64,000 nucleotides of DNA from Streptomyces sp. 840.1 (GTDB lineage: Bacteria > Actinomycetota > Actinomycetes > Streptomycetales > Streptomycetaceae): contig NZ_RJUU01000001.1 of the NCBI RefSeq assembly GCF_003751445.1, forward strand, positions 5,446,001 through 5,510,000, read 5' to 3'. The number at the start of each line of letters is the position of its first letter. The first letter of the stretch is position 1. Position numbers and translations under genes: made by a program. Of this stretch, positions 34,505-42,901 are shown piece by piece. Below the pieces are notes generated by a model. It did not search any database. It was not told the DNA's origin and saw only the letters and a list, made by a program, of their open reading frames with translations.

Positions 34505-35458
34505 TCACTCGCCCTCCGGCCCCGCCTTCCCGCGCCGGCGGCTCAGCCGCTGCCACAGGAGCACCACGACGGCCGCCACGGCCAGGAACGGGGCCGAGGC
34601 GCCCAGCGCCATCGTGAGCCACTTGATCACCGTCACGAACACGTGCCAGCCGCCGCTCAGGGCGTCCAGGAACCCCGGACCGTCCTCAGCGGCCGCCTTC
34701 GCGTGCGGCTTCGGCTCCGAGAGGTTGAGCGTGATCGTGGCCAGCGAGGTGCGGTCCTTCAGCGAGGCCTGCTCGGCGAGCATCGATTCGAGGGCCGCCT
34801 GACGGCTGCTCAGCTCGCCCTCCAGCGTCACCACATCGGACAGCTTGTCGGCCCGGTCCATCAGCTTGCGCACCCGCGCCACGCTCGTGCGCTGACTCGC
34901 GATCCGGCTGTCCACATCGACGACCTGGTCGGTGACGTCCTTGGCGGTCGACGTGCGCGACAGCAGCTTGCCCGTGCCCGAGAGTTCCCGCAGCACACTG
35001 TCGTACTCGTCCTGCGGAACCCGCAGCACCACGTGCGAGGAGGCCCGGGTGGCGTCGACCTGTTCGGTCTTCTCGTCGGCGATCAGGCCCCCGGCGGCCT
35101 CCGCCGTCGCCCGCGCGGCCGCCGCCGCCTCCGGCGCGCTCCTCACCTCCACGGACAGCGAGGCGGTACGGATGACATGAGCGGCGGCCGACGGGTTCGG
35201 CTTCTGCGCCGCCGAACCGCTCGCGCCCTCCCGCGCGCTCCCGGCGGCCGATCCGACGGTGTCCCGCTGGGCCGGGGCCGCGGCCCGCCGGTCGGCGCCC
35301 TTCCCGGAGTCGCCGTCGTCACCGGCCGTGCCGCAGCCGCTCAACGCCAGCACGGCGGTGAGCAGTCCGGCGGCGAGGGCGATCTGCCTGCGGCGGCCCG
35401 CCGGACGGCCCGTGCGGTCCGGATGTCTGTTCTCACGAGTGGCTGGCGCTTCATGCAT
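34505..35458 (-). CDS. DUF4349 lipoprotein
   Basis: 317 residues. The signal peptide ends in lipobox ALSGC (Cys42) after an Arg-rich start. An Ala/Ser/Gly linker leads to the DUF4349 domain (HVIRTASLSVEVRS, SHVVLRVPQDEYDSVLREL, long helical stretch near 170-235 with coiled-coil character). A membrane helix near 275-300 and a basic tail (RLSRRRGK) end it. Lipidated at one end and membrane-spanning at the other, it probably bridges or anchors at the outer membrane face. Function unknown. Divergent from hemG. Confidence 0.85.
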   Translation of the reverse strand: MHEAPATRENRHPDRTGRPAGRRRQIALAAGLLTAVLALSGCGTAGDDGDSGKGADRRAAAPAQRDTVGSAAGSAREGASGSAAQKPNPSAAAHVIRTASLSVEVRSAPEAAAAARATAEAAGGLIADEKTEQVDATRASSHVVLRVPQDEYDSVLRELSGTGKLLSRTSTAKDVTDQVVDVDSRIASQRTSVARVRKLMDRADKLSDVVTLEGELSSRQAALESMLAEQASLKDRTSLATITLNLSEPKPHAKAAAEDGPGFLDALSGGWHVFVTVIKWLTMALGASAPFLAVAAVVVLLWQRLSRRRGKAGPEGE

Positions 35459-35585
35459 AACTGTCCCCCCGGGACGGGTGATTGATGGTGCCGATTCGAC
35501 GTACGAGGGGTCCGTCGGGGTTGCGCGATACCGGTTTCGAAGCAGTCACGGTCAGGACTCGGAACAGGTTTGAGAGAGTGGGGGT

Positions 35586-37097
35586 ATGCAGCGTTCAGCA
35601 AACCGTTCGGACAGGGCCACGGGACACGTCGTCGTCATCGGCGGCGGCATCGCCGGACTCGCGGCCGCCAGGCGGCTTCTCGGCACCGGGCTGCGGGTCA
35701 CCCTCCTGGAGGCGACCGACCGGCTCGGCGGCAAGCTCATGACCGGCGAGGTGGCGGGCGTCCAGGTCGACCTCGGCGCCGAATCGATGCTGGCCCGCCG
35801 CCCCGAAGCGGTCGGCCTGGCACGCGCCGTCGGGCTCGCCGACCGCCTCCAGCCGCCCGCCACGGCCACCGCCTCCCTGTGGACGCGCGACGCACTGCGC
35901 CCGATGCCCAAGGGCCATGTGATGGGCGTGCCGGGCGACCCGGCGGCGCTCGGTGAGGTGCTCTCGCCCGAGGGGCTCGCCCGGATCGCGCAGGAGCGCG
36001 ACCTCACCCCGACCGAAGTCGGGGACGATGTCGCGGTCGGCGCGTACGTGGCCGACCGGCTGGGCCGCGAGGTCGTCGACCGCCTGGTCGAGCCGCTGCT
36101 CGGCGGGGTGTACGCGGGTGACGCCTACCGGATCTCGATGCGCGCCGCCGTGCCGCAGCTCTTCGAGATCGCCCGGCGGGGCGGCTCGCTGCTCGACGGC
36201 GTGACCCGCCTCCAGGAGCAGGCCGCCGCCCGGCAGCAGACCGGGCCGGTCTTCCAGGGCATCGCCGGCGGCATCGGCACCCTCCCGGACGCCGTCGCCG
36301 CCGCCGTGCGCGCGGGGGGCGGCGAGATCCTCACCGAGACCCCGGTGCTGGGGCTGACCCGTACCGCGAGCGGCTGGGACGTGCGCACCGACACCCGGGT
36401 GATCGCCGCCGACGGCATCGTCCTGGCCGCCCCCGCCTGGTCCGCCTCCACCCTGCTCGCCGCCGAGTCCCCGGCCGCCTCCGCCGAGCTGGCGGGCGTC
36501 GAGTACGCGTCGATGGCCCTGGTCACCATGGCCTTCCGCCGCTCGGACGTGGCCGCCGCCGGCACGCTCGACGGGCGCTCCGGCTTCCTGGTGCCCCCGG
36601 TCGAGGGCCGCACCATCAAGGCCGCCACCTTCTCCAGCCGGAAGTGGCAGTGGGTCGACGACGCGTCCCCCGACCTGTTCCTCCTGCGGACCTCGGTCGG
36701 CCGGTACGGCGAGGAGGACCATCTGCACCGCGAGGACGCGGAGCTCGTCGACGTGTCACGAAGCGATCTCGCGGCGGCGACCGGACTGGCCGCCCGGCCG
36801 GTGGCCACCGAGGTCACCCGGTGGATCGGCGGACTGCCCCAGTACCCCGTCGGCCACCTCGGGCGGGTCACCCGCATCCGGGACGAGGTCGCCAAGCTGC
36901 CCGCCCTGCGGGTCTGCGGCGCGGCCTACGACGGAGTCGGCATCCCCGCCTGCGTCGCGAGCGCCCACCGGGCCGCGGACGAGATCGTGGACGAGATCAC
37001 GGGGCAGGCCGAACGGGAGAGCGCGGGGGAGGCGGCGGGGGAGATCATCGCCACGCCCACCCTGGTTCAGGGCACAGGGAGCGAGGCGGGACAATAG
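35586..37097 (+). CDS. hemG: Protoporphyrinogen/coproporphyrinogen III oxidase
   Basis: 503-residue flavoenzyme of HemY/PPOX type. FAD-binding [18 protein letters not shown] near 14-31, [21 protein letters not shown], and the C-terminal FAD clamp [16 protein letters not shown]. In actinobacteria that carry HemQ, this enzyme oxidises coproporphyrinogen III to coproporphyrin III (CgoX activity) rather than making protoporphyrin. A stretch of about 35 Glu/Ala/Gly-rich residues closes the protein. GGGGG shortly before ATG 35586 acts as SD. Four bases separate it from hemQ. Confidence 0.93.
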   Translation: MQRSANRSDRATGHVVVIGGGIAGLAAARRLLGTGLRVTLLEATDRLGGKLMTGEVAGVQVDLGAESMLARRPEAVGLARAVGLADRLQPPATATASLWTRDALRPMPKGHVMGVPGDPAALGEVLSPEGLARIAQERDLTPTEVGDDVAVGAYVADRLGREVVDRLVEPLLGGVYAGDAYRISMRAAVPQLFEIARRGGSLLDGVTRLQEQAAARQQTGPVFQGIAGGIGTLPDAVAAAVRAGGGEILTETPVLGLTRTASGWDVRTDTRVIAADGIVLAAPAWSASTLLAAESPAASAELAGVEYASMALVTMAFRRSDVAAAGTLDGRSGFLVPPVEGRTIKAATFSSRKWQWVDDASPDLFLLRTSVGRYGEEDHLHREDAELVDVSRSDLAAATGLAARPVATEVTRWIGGLPQYPVGHLGRVTRIRDEVAKLPALRVCGAAYDGVGIPACVASAHRAADEIVDEITGQAERESAGEAAGEIIATPTLVQGTGSEAGQ

Positions 37098-37101
37098 CCG
37101 T
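37090..37101 (+). promoter_or_regulatory. hemQ: Possible leaderless promoter for hemQ
   Basis: GACAAT (37090-37095) overlaps the hemG stop and is followed by six bases and then the hemQ ATG, the geometry of a leaderless transcript. hemQ lacks an SD at normal distance: the nearest GAGG is about 16 bases up. Co-transcription with hemG remains possible. Confidence 0.35.
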
Positions 37102-37836
37102 ATGAGTGCTCCTGAGACTGTGACATCAAGCAAGGCCCCCAACGCCGGCAAGAAGGCGAAGGACCTCAACGACGTCGTCCGCTACACCCTGTGGTCCGTC
37201 TTCAAGCTCCGCGACGTGCTGCCCGCCGACGCGGACCGCGCCGCGTACTCCGGTGAGGTGCAGGAGCTGTTCGACCAGCTCGACGCCAAGGACGTCACCG
37301 TGCGCGGCACCTACGACGTCTCCGGTCTCCGCGCCGACGCCGACGTCATGATCTGGTGGCACGCCGAGACGGCGGAGGCCCTCCAGGAGGCGTACAACCT
37401 CTTCCGGCGCACCCGGCTGGGCAGGAGCCTCGTGCCGGTCTGGTCGAACATGGCGCTGCACCGCCCCGCCGAGTTCAACAAGTCGCACGTCCCGGCGTTT
37501 CTCGCCGACGAGACCCCGCGCGACTACATCAGCGTGTACCCCTTCGTCCGGTCCTATGACTGGTACCTGCTGCCCGACGAGGACCGCCGCCGCATGCTCG
37601 CCGACCACGGCAAGATGGCCCGGGGCTTCCCGGACGTGCGCGCCAACACCGTCGCCTCCTTCTCGCTCGGCGACTACGAGTGGGTGCTGGCCTTCGAGGC
37701 CGACGAGCTGCACCGCATCGTCGACCTCATGCGTCACCTGCGGGCCTCCGAGGCGCGGATGCACGTCCGCGAGGAGGTCCCCTTCTACACCGGCCGGCGC
37801 AAGTCGGTCGCAGACCTGGTGGCCGGGCTCGCGTAG
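37102..37836 (+). CDS. hemQ: Coproheme decarboxylase (chlorite dismutase-like)
   Basis: 244 residues. Cld-fold protein with [40 protein letters not shown] (the reactive Tyr) and DHGKMARGF (proximal His). It decarboxylates coproheme to haem b, the last step of the coproporphyrin-dependent pathway found in Gram-positives. hemG lies immediately upstream, and hemE is 4 kb upstream. Confidence 0.96.
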   Translation: MSAPETVTSSKAPNAGKKAKDLNDVVRYTLWSVFKLRDVLPADADRAAYSGEVQELFDQLDAKDVTVRGTYDVSGLRADADVMIWWHAETAEALQEAYNLFRRTRLGRSLVPVWSNMALHRPAEFNKSHVPAFLADETPRDYISVYPFVRSYDWYLLPDEDRRRMLADHGKMARGFPDVRANTVASFSLGDYEWVLAFEADELHRIVDLMRHLRASEARMHVREEVPFYTGRRKSVADLVAGLA

Positions 37837-37932
37837 CGAGCGGGTTCCGACCACCCCAACCCGGAAGATCAGACGGCGGGCACACGGCACTGTGTGCCGC
37901 CCGCTGTTCCAGCGACACCGGGTTCGGCTCCT

Positions 37933-37961
37933 GGTGCGGCGCGCAGCCTGCGCGCCGCACC
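37933..37961. terminator. Bidirectional terminator between hemQ and the TIGR04222 gene
   Basis: ggtgcggcgcgcag (37933-37946) and its exact complement (37948-37961); the innermost pairs must open to form the loop. A second imperfect hairpin (gcgggcacac/gtgtgccgcccgc) lies about 60 bases to the left. Confidence 0.75.
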
Positions 37962-37996
37962 GGCGTCGTTTTACGGGGCCTGCGCGCCGCGGACGT

Positions 37997-39040
37997 TCAT
38001 GAGCTGCTGCCGCAGCTGGACCCCGAACTGCAGCTGGACCCTGAACTGCAGCTGGACCCCGAGCTGCAACTGGACCCCGAGCTGCAGCTGGACCCCGAGC
38101 CGCCGCCGCAGCTCGACCCACCGCCGCAGCTCGATCCCGACCCGCAGCCGTCACCACCCCCGCCGGTGTGCCCCGACGAGCCTCCGCACCCGCCGCCCGG
38201 CGCCGTACCGGCGCACCAGACTGTCGCGGCGAGCAGGGCGTCGGAGGACCCCGAGTTCGGGTACGACGAGGTGGACGCGGCGGCCGGCCCGAACCTGGAC
38301 GCGGTCAGCAGGTGTGCCCGCAGCTCGGGATCGGGGACGGCCCGCGGCCCCTTGGTCGCCACCAGATGGGCCGGATCGGTCCGGTACGCGTTGGCGGTAC
38401 GGTACTCGGCGCTGGCCCTGCGGCCCGCCTTGGTGATCCGGAAGCGCGAAGTGGCCGCGCAGACGAAGCCGATGGCGGCTCCGACGACGAGCGGCAGGAA
38501 CACCTTCGCGAAGAACGGGAAGTCCTCTCCGCCGACGGTCTCCGACGAGACGAACTCGTTGATGGTCACCGCGACGGAGGCCGGGATGGCGAGCACGCAG
38601 AGCACCCCCTGCGCCATGCCCCAGCGCGTCCGGTGCCGGCTCGCTCCGGGCGTGCTCAGCAGACCGCGCGCCGCCAGGCCGTCGCCGATCTCCTGCACCG
38701 CGGCATGGCGCATCGTCGCGATCCGCAGGGTGTGCAGCGCGCCGCTCGGGGCCGAGGCGTGCTCCTGGAGGACGGCCCGCTCCACCGGGTCGTGAGCGAC
38801 CGGCCGTTGGACGGCGACGATGCCGGGCCCGCCGACCGCGAGCCGGCCGTCCGCGTGCATGGCGGCGAGCGCGGTGTCCACGACCCGGCCGGGCCCCCCG
38901 TGCAGGAAGGCCACCTCGTAGAGGTCGTGGAGGGGGCCGCCCGGCCCGCGCCCGGCGCGTTGCGCCGCCCGGATCAGCAGCGTCGAGGAGACCGCGACGG
39001 CGGTCACCATGAGCAGGGCCGCGATGTTCGTTCCAGACAT
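37997..39040 (-). CDS. TIGR04222 membrane protein with Cys/Gly/Ser-repeat tail
   Basis: 347 residues. Helix 1 at about 5-23, a soluble domain 24-140 (LHDLYEVAFLHGGPGRVVDTAL, RHAAVQEIGDGLAARGLL), then helices near 141-163 and 177-198. Positive charges around them put the C-terminus in the cytoplasm. After about 75 further residues the tail (276-347) turns into Gly/Ser/Cys repeat: ten Cys at 276, 285, 299, 305, 311, 319, 325, 331, 337 and 343, mostly six apart (SSCSSG). The preceding gene is a DUF692 MNIO enzyme one base away, making this tail a candidate substrate for cysteine modification. Function of TIGR04222 proteins is unknown. Confidence 0.85.
   Translation of the reverse strand: MSGTNIAALLMVTAVAVSSTLLIRAAQRAGRGPGGPLHDLYEVAFLHGGPGRVVDTALAAMHADGRLAVGGPGIVAVQRPVAHDPVERAVLQEHASAPSGALHTLRIATMRHAAVQEIGDGLAARGLLSTPGASRHRTRWGMAQGVLCVLAIPASVAVTINEFVSSETVGGEDFPFFAKVFLPLVVGAAIGFVCAATSRFRITKAGRRASAEYRTANAYRTDPAHLVATKGPRAVPDPELRAHLLTASRFGPAAASTSSYPNSGSSDALLAATVWCAGTAPGGGCGGSSGHTGGGGDGCGSGSSCGGGSSCGGGSGSSCSSGSSCSSGSSCSSGSSCSSGSSCGSSS
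38012..38101. repeat. Five 18-bp tandem repeats encoding the Cys tail
   Basis: Units gcagctggaccccgaRct start at 38012, 38030, 38048, 38066 and 38084, differing at one or two bases each. The period equals six codons, so copy changes would lengthen or shorten the GSSCSS tail without a frameshift. Confidence 0.95.
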
Positions 39041-39041
39041 G

Positions 39042-40352
39042 TCATCGCCCCGCGAGCACGGTTCGGGCGGCCCGCGCCAGCCGGGTGGTACGCCGGGGAG
39101 GCCGCGGTGCTGCCCGGTCCTGCCACCAGTGGGTCAGCCGCCGGCGGGCAGCCTTGTCCTCGGGGCGGCCCGCGATGAGCAGCTGCTCCGCGAAGTCGAG
39201 CGCGTCGCGCCGGTATCCGGCGGACATCGGGCGGCCCTTGGCGTACGCGAGGAACGCGGCCCGGTAGGACGGCCCCAGGATCTCCGGGAGTTCGGGTGCC
39301 ACCTTGGCGACGACATCGGCGCGCTTGGCGGCCAGCGCCCGGCTCTGCACACCGAGCCGGTGCTGGTCGAAGCCCTCCGGTACGGGGCTGCCGGCGACCA
39401 GGGCGGAGAGCAGCGAGGTCTGTGCCACCGCGACCCGGTCACGGGCGGCGTCAGACCCGCCGGACCCGCCCGCCGGGGCGGGAGCGGGGGCGGCCGACGG
39501 CCCGGCGGACCGCGTCCGGGGCACCCCGGCCCGGCCCGCGTCCAGCGTGGCCCGGATCGCGTCCAGTTCGCCCGCCAGCTCGGCGGCGGGCGGGAAGTCG
39601 TCGTCGCGCTCCAGCAGTACCCCGGGCGGGCTGACCCGGGAGCGCAGCTCGGCCAGGACCGCCAGGACCGGTTCGGTGACCGGGTGGGCGTGCGTGTCGT
39701 GCCAGACGCCGTCCTTCTCGACGCCGCCCGCCACGTGCACGTACGCGATGGCCTCCACCGGCAGCTCGTCGAGGGCCGTGGCCGGGTCCTCGCCCCGGTT
39801 GACGTGGTTCGTGTGCAGGTTGGCCACGTCGATGAGCAGCCGGACCCCGGTGCGCGCGACCAGCTCGGCCAGGAACTGGCCCTCGGTCAGCTCCTCGTGC
39901 GGCCAGGAGATCAGCGCCGCGATGTTCTCCAGGGCCAGCGGCACGGGAAGCGAGTCCTGCGCGATCCGCACGTTCTCGCACAGCACGTCCAGCGCGGCCC
40001 AGGTACGGGGCACGGGCAGCAGGTGTCCTGCCTCCAGGACGGGCGAGGCGGTGCGCGGGCCGCCCGCCCGTACGAACGCGATGTGCTCGGTCACCAGCGG
40101 TGTGCCCAGCAGCGCGGCCCGCTCCGCGAGGGCGGTGAGCCGGCCGGGGTCGGGGCGGTCGGCCCCGCCGAGCCCGAGCGAGACCCCGTGCGGCACCACG
40201 GTGACGCCGCGCTCCCGCAGCCGTGCCAGGGAGGCGGGCAGATGGTCGGCGCAGAGGTTCTCCGCGACCGCCTCCACCCAGTCGATCCCCGGCAGCGCCT
40301 CAACCGCGTCGGCGATCTCCGGCCGCCAGCCGATTCCGATACCCAGCTTCAT
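39042..40352 (-). CDS. DUF692 (MNIO) enzyme fused to a C-terminal partner-like domain
   Basis: 436 residues from ATG 40352 (GGGGGGA five bases upstream). Residues 1-275 form the DUF692 TIM barrel with every motif expected of multinuclear non-haem iron oxygenases: ENL (31-33), [10 protein letters not shown] (His55), VTEH (Glu89, His90), ALEN (Glu142, Asn143), [10 protein letters not shown] (Asp175, Asn178), YVHVAGG (His206), DTHAHPV (His221, His223) and LLERD (Glu248, Asp250). A Pro/Ala/Gly linker (about 277-300) leads to a helical domain (about 305-410) resembling DUF2063/MNIO partner proteins, normally a separate subunit. Known MNIO enzymes (MbnB, TglH) modify Cys in ribosomal peptides. The Cys-tailed gene follows after one base. 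Confidence 0.88.
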   Translation of the reverse strand: MKLGIGIGWRPEIADAVEALPGIDWVEAVAENLCADHLPASLARLRERGVTVVPHGVSLGLGGADRPDPGRLTALAERAALLGTPLVTEHIAFVRAGGPRTASPVLEAGHLLPVPRTWAALDVLCENVRIAQDSLPVPLALENIAALISWPHEELTEGQFLAELVARTGVRLLIDVANLHTNHVNRGEDPATALDELPVEAIAYVHVAGGVEKDGVWHDTHAHPVTEPVLAVLAELRSRVSPPGVLLERDDDFPPAAELAGELDAIRATLDAGRAGVPRTRSAGPSAAPAPAPAGGSGGSDAARDRVAVAQTSLLSALVAGSPVPEGFDQHRLGVQSRALAAKRADVVAKVAPELPEILGPSYRAAFLAYAKGRPMSAGYRRDALDFAEQLLIAGRPEDKAARRRLTHWWQDRAAPRPPRRTTRLARAARTVLAGR

Positions 40353-40421
40353 GGTGTCCCCCCACTGCTCCACTTCGTGCAGGTGTCATGGCCCCGGCAC
40401 CCGCCGCTGAATCCGATGAGG

Positions 40422-40451
40422 GAGACGTTCAGAGCTCGATTTGAGGTTCCC
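40422..40451 (-). promoter_or_regulatory. ECF-sigma-type promoter of the DUF692-TIGR04222 operon
   Basis: Reading the minus strand: GGGAACC (40445-40451), 17-base spacer, CGTCTC (40422-40427). The AAC-plus-CGTC pattern is characteristic of many extracytoplasmic-function sigma factors. Transcription would begin about 60 bases before the DUF692 ATG, in a 115-base gap, so the pair can be expressed apart from the upstream PTH2-like gene. Which sigma factor reads it is unknown. Confidence 0.55.
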
Positions 40452-40467
40452 GGAAACCGTGCGGTGC

Positions 40468-41235
40468 CTACGGCCTGGGAAGCGCCGGCAGGGAGCCGAC
40501 CCGGTGGGCGCCCTCGGCCACCACCGTCTTGCCGGGGGCGATCTCGGTGAACCCCGCATCCTCCACCACCGGCAGCCCGCTCACCGTCAGTTCCCGCCAG
40601 CGCTCCTTGCTCGCCGTGGCGACCGAGAGGGGGAAGCCCGCCTCGCGCCACGCCGTGCGCTCCGGCCCGGAGAGATCCCACCAGGCGAGCTGCGCCCCGT
40701 GCCCGACCTGCGCCATCTCCTTGCCGGCCGACATGTCGAGCTCCGGGTTCAGCCAGAGGACCGGCCCGGCGAGGTCCGGCGCTGCCGGCGGCTCGGGGTC
40801 GTCCAGCTCCGTCCCCGAGACCTGCAGCTTGGCGAGCTCCTTGGGCCAGCCGTCCAGCGGCACCGGCGGGAAGACCCGCACCTCGGCGCTCCCGCCCGTG
40901 ACCGTGATCCCCGGCAGCGCGCAGGCCTTGCGCCACTCCGCGCCGCGCGCCCGCCGCACCACCTTGCGGATCCGGGCGTCCTGCCAGTCCCGCATCGCCT
41001 GCGCCCATTCGCCCTCGCCCAGCGACCGTTCGTCGGAGAGCATCACCAGCACCGCACGGGCCGCCGTGCGCAGGGCGTCGGTGCGGGCCGGGGGAGCCGT
41101 CTTCTCGATGTGGACGACCAGCGGGAGTACGTACTGCTGTGCTTCGTCCCGGTTCGTCCGCTCGGGGCGGAACGGGCTGTCCGCGGGCAGGCCGGCGGTC
41201 TCGGACGGGGATGCGGGGGTGTCGTTGCTGCTCAC
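40468..41235 (-). CDS. PTH2-like (peptidyl-tRNA hydrolase family) protein
   Basis: 255 residues from GTG 41235. The C-terminal half contains MSAGKEMAQVGHGAQLAWW, close to the PTH2 motif KxG...QxxHA that forms the active cleft of archaeal-type peptidyl-tRNA hydrolases, and TVVAEGAHRVGSLPALP at the end. The first 100 residues (RTDALRTAARAVLVMLSD) are extra relative to ordinary 120-residue PTH2. It may hydrolyse peptidyl- or aminoacyl-tRNA. The bacterial Pth is elsewhere, so this is an auxiliary form. Conserved upstream of the DUF692 gene here, but with its own gap. Confidence 0.65.
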   Translation of the reverse strand: MSSNDTPASPSETAGLPADSPFRPERTNRDEAQQYVLPLVVHIEKTAPPARTDALRTAARAVLVMLSDERSLGEGEWAQAMRDWQDARIRKVVRRARGAEWRKACALPGITVTGGSAEVRVFPPVPLDGWPKELAKLQVSGTELDDPEPPAAPDLAGPVLWLNPELDMSAGKEMAQVGHGAQLAWWDLSGPERTAWREAGFPLSVATASKERWRELTVSGLPVVEDAGFTEIAPGKTVVAEGAHRVGSLPALPRP

Positions 41236-41306
41236 CCGTCCAGTCTGCCAGTCGCCCGGAATCCGGCTCTTGGCGGAATGAATCCGTCCGGGTGAGGATG
41301 CACCGC

Positions 41307-41984
41307 ATGAAGAGCGATCTATTCTCCAGCGAGCACATGGCGGAGCAGGCAACCGCCCCCGGAATGACCCTGCAGAACGCCAAATCGATCAAGTACGCGG
41401 TCAGCGGCGAGATGCACGCCCGCCAGGGATCGATGATCGCCTTCCGGGGCGACCTCCAGTTCGAGCGCAAGGGGCAGGGGCTCGGCGGCATGCTCAAGCG
41501 TGCCGTGACGGGCGAGGGCCTGCCACTGATGGCGGTGCGCGGACAGGGCGAGGCGTGGTTCGCGCACGAGGCGGCCAACTGCTTCATCGTGGAGATGGAA
41601 CAGGGCGACGTCCTCACCATCAACGGCCGCAACGTCCTGTGCTTCGACGCAACCCTCACCTACGAGATCAAGACCGTGAAGGGCGCCGGGATGACCGGCG
41701 GCGGCCTCTTCAACAGCGTCTTCAGCGGATACGGAAAGCTCGGCCTGATGTGCGAGGGCAACCCCATCGTGATCCCCGTCACGCCGCAGCAGCCGGTGTG
41801 CGTCGACACGGACGCGGTCGTCGGCTGGAGCGCCCACCTCACCACGTCGCTGCACCGCTCGCAGAGCGTCGGCTCGATGCTGCGGGGCGGTTCCGGCGAG
41901 GCCGTCCAACTGCGTCTCGACGGCGAGGGGTTCGTGATCGTACGGCCCAGCGAGGTCAAGCCGGAGAAGGCGTCCGCCAACTGA
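41307..41984 (+). CDS. AIM24 family protein
   Basis: 225 residues; ATG 41307 is nine bases after GTGAGG, whereas ATG 41298 abuts it. TerD-unrelated beta-roll AIM24 fold: SMIAFRGDLQFERKG, GEAWFAHEAANCFIVEMEQGD, GGGLFNSVFSGYGKLGLMCEGNP. Mitochondrial AIM24 shapes cristae; the bacterial role is unknown. Streptomyces often has several copies in tandem; here there is one. Its last codons contain GGAGAAGG, the SD of the next gene, and its stop overlaps that start. Confidence 0.85.
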   Translation: MKSDLFSSEHMAEQATAPGMTLQNAKSIKYAVSGEMHARQGSMIAFRGDLQFERKGQGLGGMLKRAVTGEGLPLMAVRGQGEAWFAHEAANCFIVEMEQGDVLTINGRNVLCFDATLTYEIKTVKGAGMTGGGLFNSVFSGYGKLGLMCEGNPIVIPVTPQQPVCVDTDAVVGWSAHLTTSLHRSQSVGSMLRGGSGEAVQLRLDGEGFVIVRPSEVKPEKASAN

Positions 41985-42901
41985 GTACGGACCTCCTGCG
42001 GCTGCGTGGCGTGGGCCGGCGGTACGGACTGGCGGGCCCCTGGGTGCTGCGCGGGATCGACCTCGGTCTGCCCGCGCGCGCCCTGGTCCGGATCGAGGGG
42101 GCCAACGGCACCGGGAAGTCCACCCTGCTGCGGCTACTGGCCGGCGTCGACGCCCCCACCGAGGGCCGGATCTCCGGCGGCCGCCCGCGCACGGCGTACG
42201 TCCCCGAGCGCTTCGCGGCGGCGCTGCCCTTCACCGCGTCCGGCTACCTCGTCCACCTCGGCCGGATCCACGGGCTGCGCACGGCCGAGGCGGCCGCACG
42301 CGCGCAGGCGTGGCTGACCCGCTTCGGCGCCGCCGGGCACGCCCGCACCCCACTGGCCGAGCTGTCCAAGGGCACCGCCCAGAAGGTCGCCGCCGCACAG
42401 GCGCTGCTCGCCGAACCGGAGCTGCTGGTACTGGACGAGGCCTGGACCGGCCTGGACACCGCGGCCCGCGGCGAACTGGACCGGGCCGTCGCCGAGCGGG
42501 TCGCCGCCGGGGCCACCGTCGTCTTCGTCGACCACGACCCGCACCGGCTCGCGGGCGCCGTCGACCACGCCTTCCGCGTCGAGGCGCACGGGCTGCTCGC
42601 GGTACCCCTCCCTCCTGCCGGGACGCGCACCGGCCCCCGGGTCCGGATCGAGGCGGCCGGCCCGCCCGGCAGCCCGCTCCCCGCCGCGCTGCCGGGCGAT
42701 CCCGGCCGGGCGGACGGCGCGGACGGGGCCCTGCTGCTGACGGTCGCCGCCGAGCACTCCGACGCCCTGCTGAGCGCCCTGCTGACGGCCCGCCCGCCCT
42801 GGCACATCCGCCGCCTCACGCCCCTGCCCGAAACGGCCGGGCGGCCCACCGGTACCGCCCCGCCCCGGGCCCCCGCCGCCGCCCCCGGCGAGGCGCCATG
42901 A
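41981..42901 (+). CDS. ABC transporter ATP-binding protein, apparent CTG start
   Basis: 306 residues. Walker A EGANGTGKST, Q-loop region YVPERF, signature LSKGTAQK, Walker B LLVLDEAW and switch VDHD are all present. No ATG, GTG or TTG lies in the frame between the AIM24 region and the start of the conserved domain. CTG 41981 is ten bases after GGAGAAGG (41963-41970) and overlaps the AIM24 stop by four bases (CTGA), so CTG initiation is the simplest reading; GTG 42011 would delete the first beta strand. The C-terminal 90 residues are Pro/Ala/Gly-rich and lack known fold. Stop overlaps the permease start (ATGA). Confidence 0.8.
   Translation: MSTDLLRLRGVGRRYGLAGPWVLRGIDLGLPARALVRIEGANGTGKSTLLRLLAGVDAPTEGRISGGRPRTAYVPERFAAALPFTASGYLVHLGRIHGLRTAEAAARAQAWLTRFGAAGHARTPLAELSKGTAQKVAAAQALLAEPELLVLDEAWTGLDTAARGELDRAVAERVAAGATVVFVDHDPHRLAGAVDHAFRVEAHGLLAVPLPPAGTRTGPRVRIEAAGPPGSPLPAALPGDPGRADGADGALLLTVAAEHSDALLSALLTARPPWHIRRLTPLPETAGRPTGTAPPRAPAAAPGEAP

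Noticed and set aside
38012..38101. Tandem repeats read as a CRISPR array
   Set aside because: Units are contiguous without spacers and in frame with a protein; no cas genes are present.
40352..40373. Seven-residue N-terminal extension of the DUF692 protein
   Set aside because: ATG 40352 has GGGGGGA at five bases; the longer version has no SD and starts before the first barrel strand.
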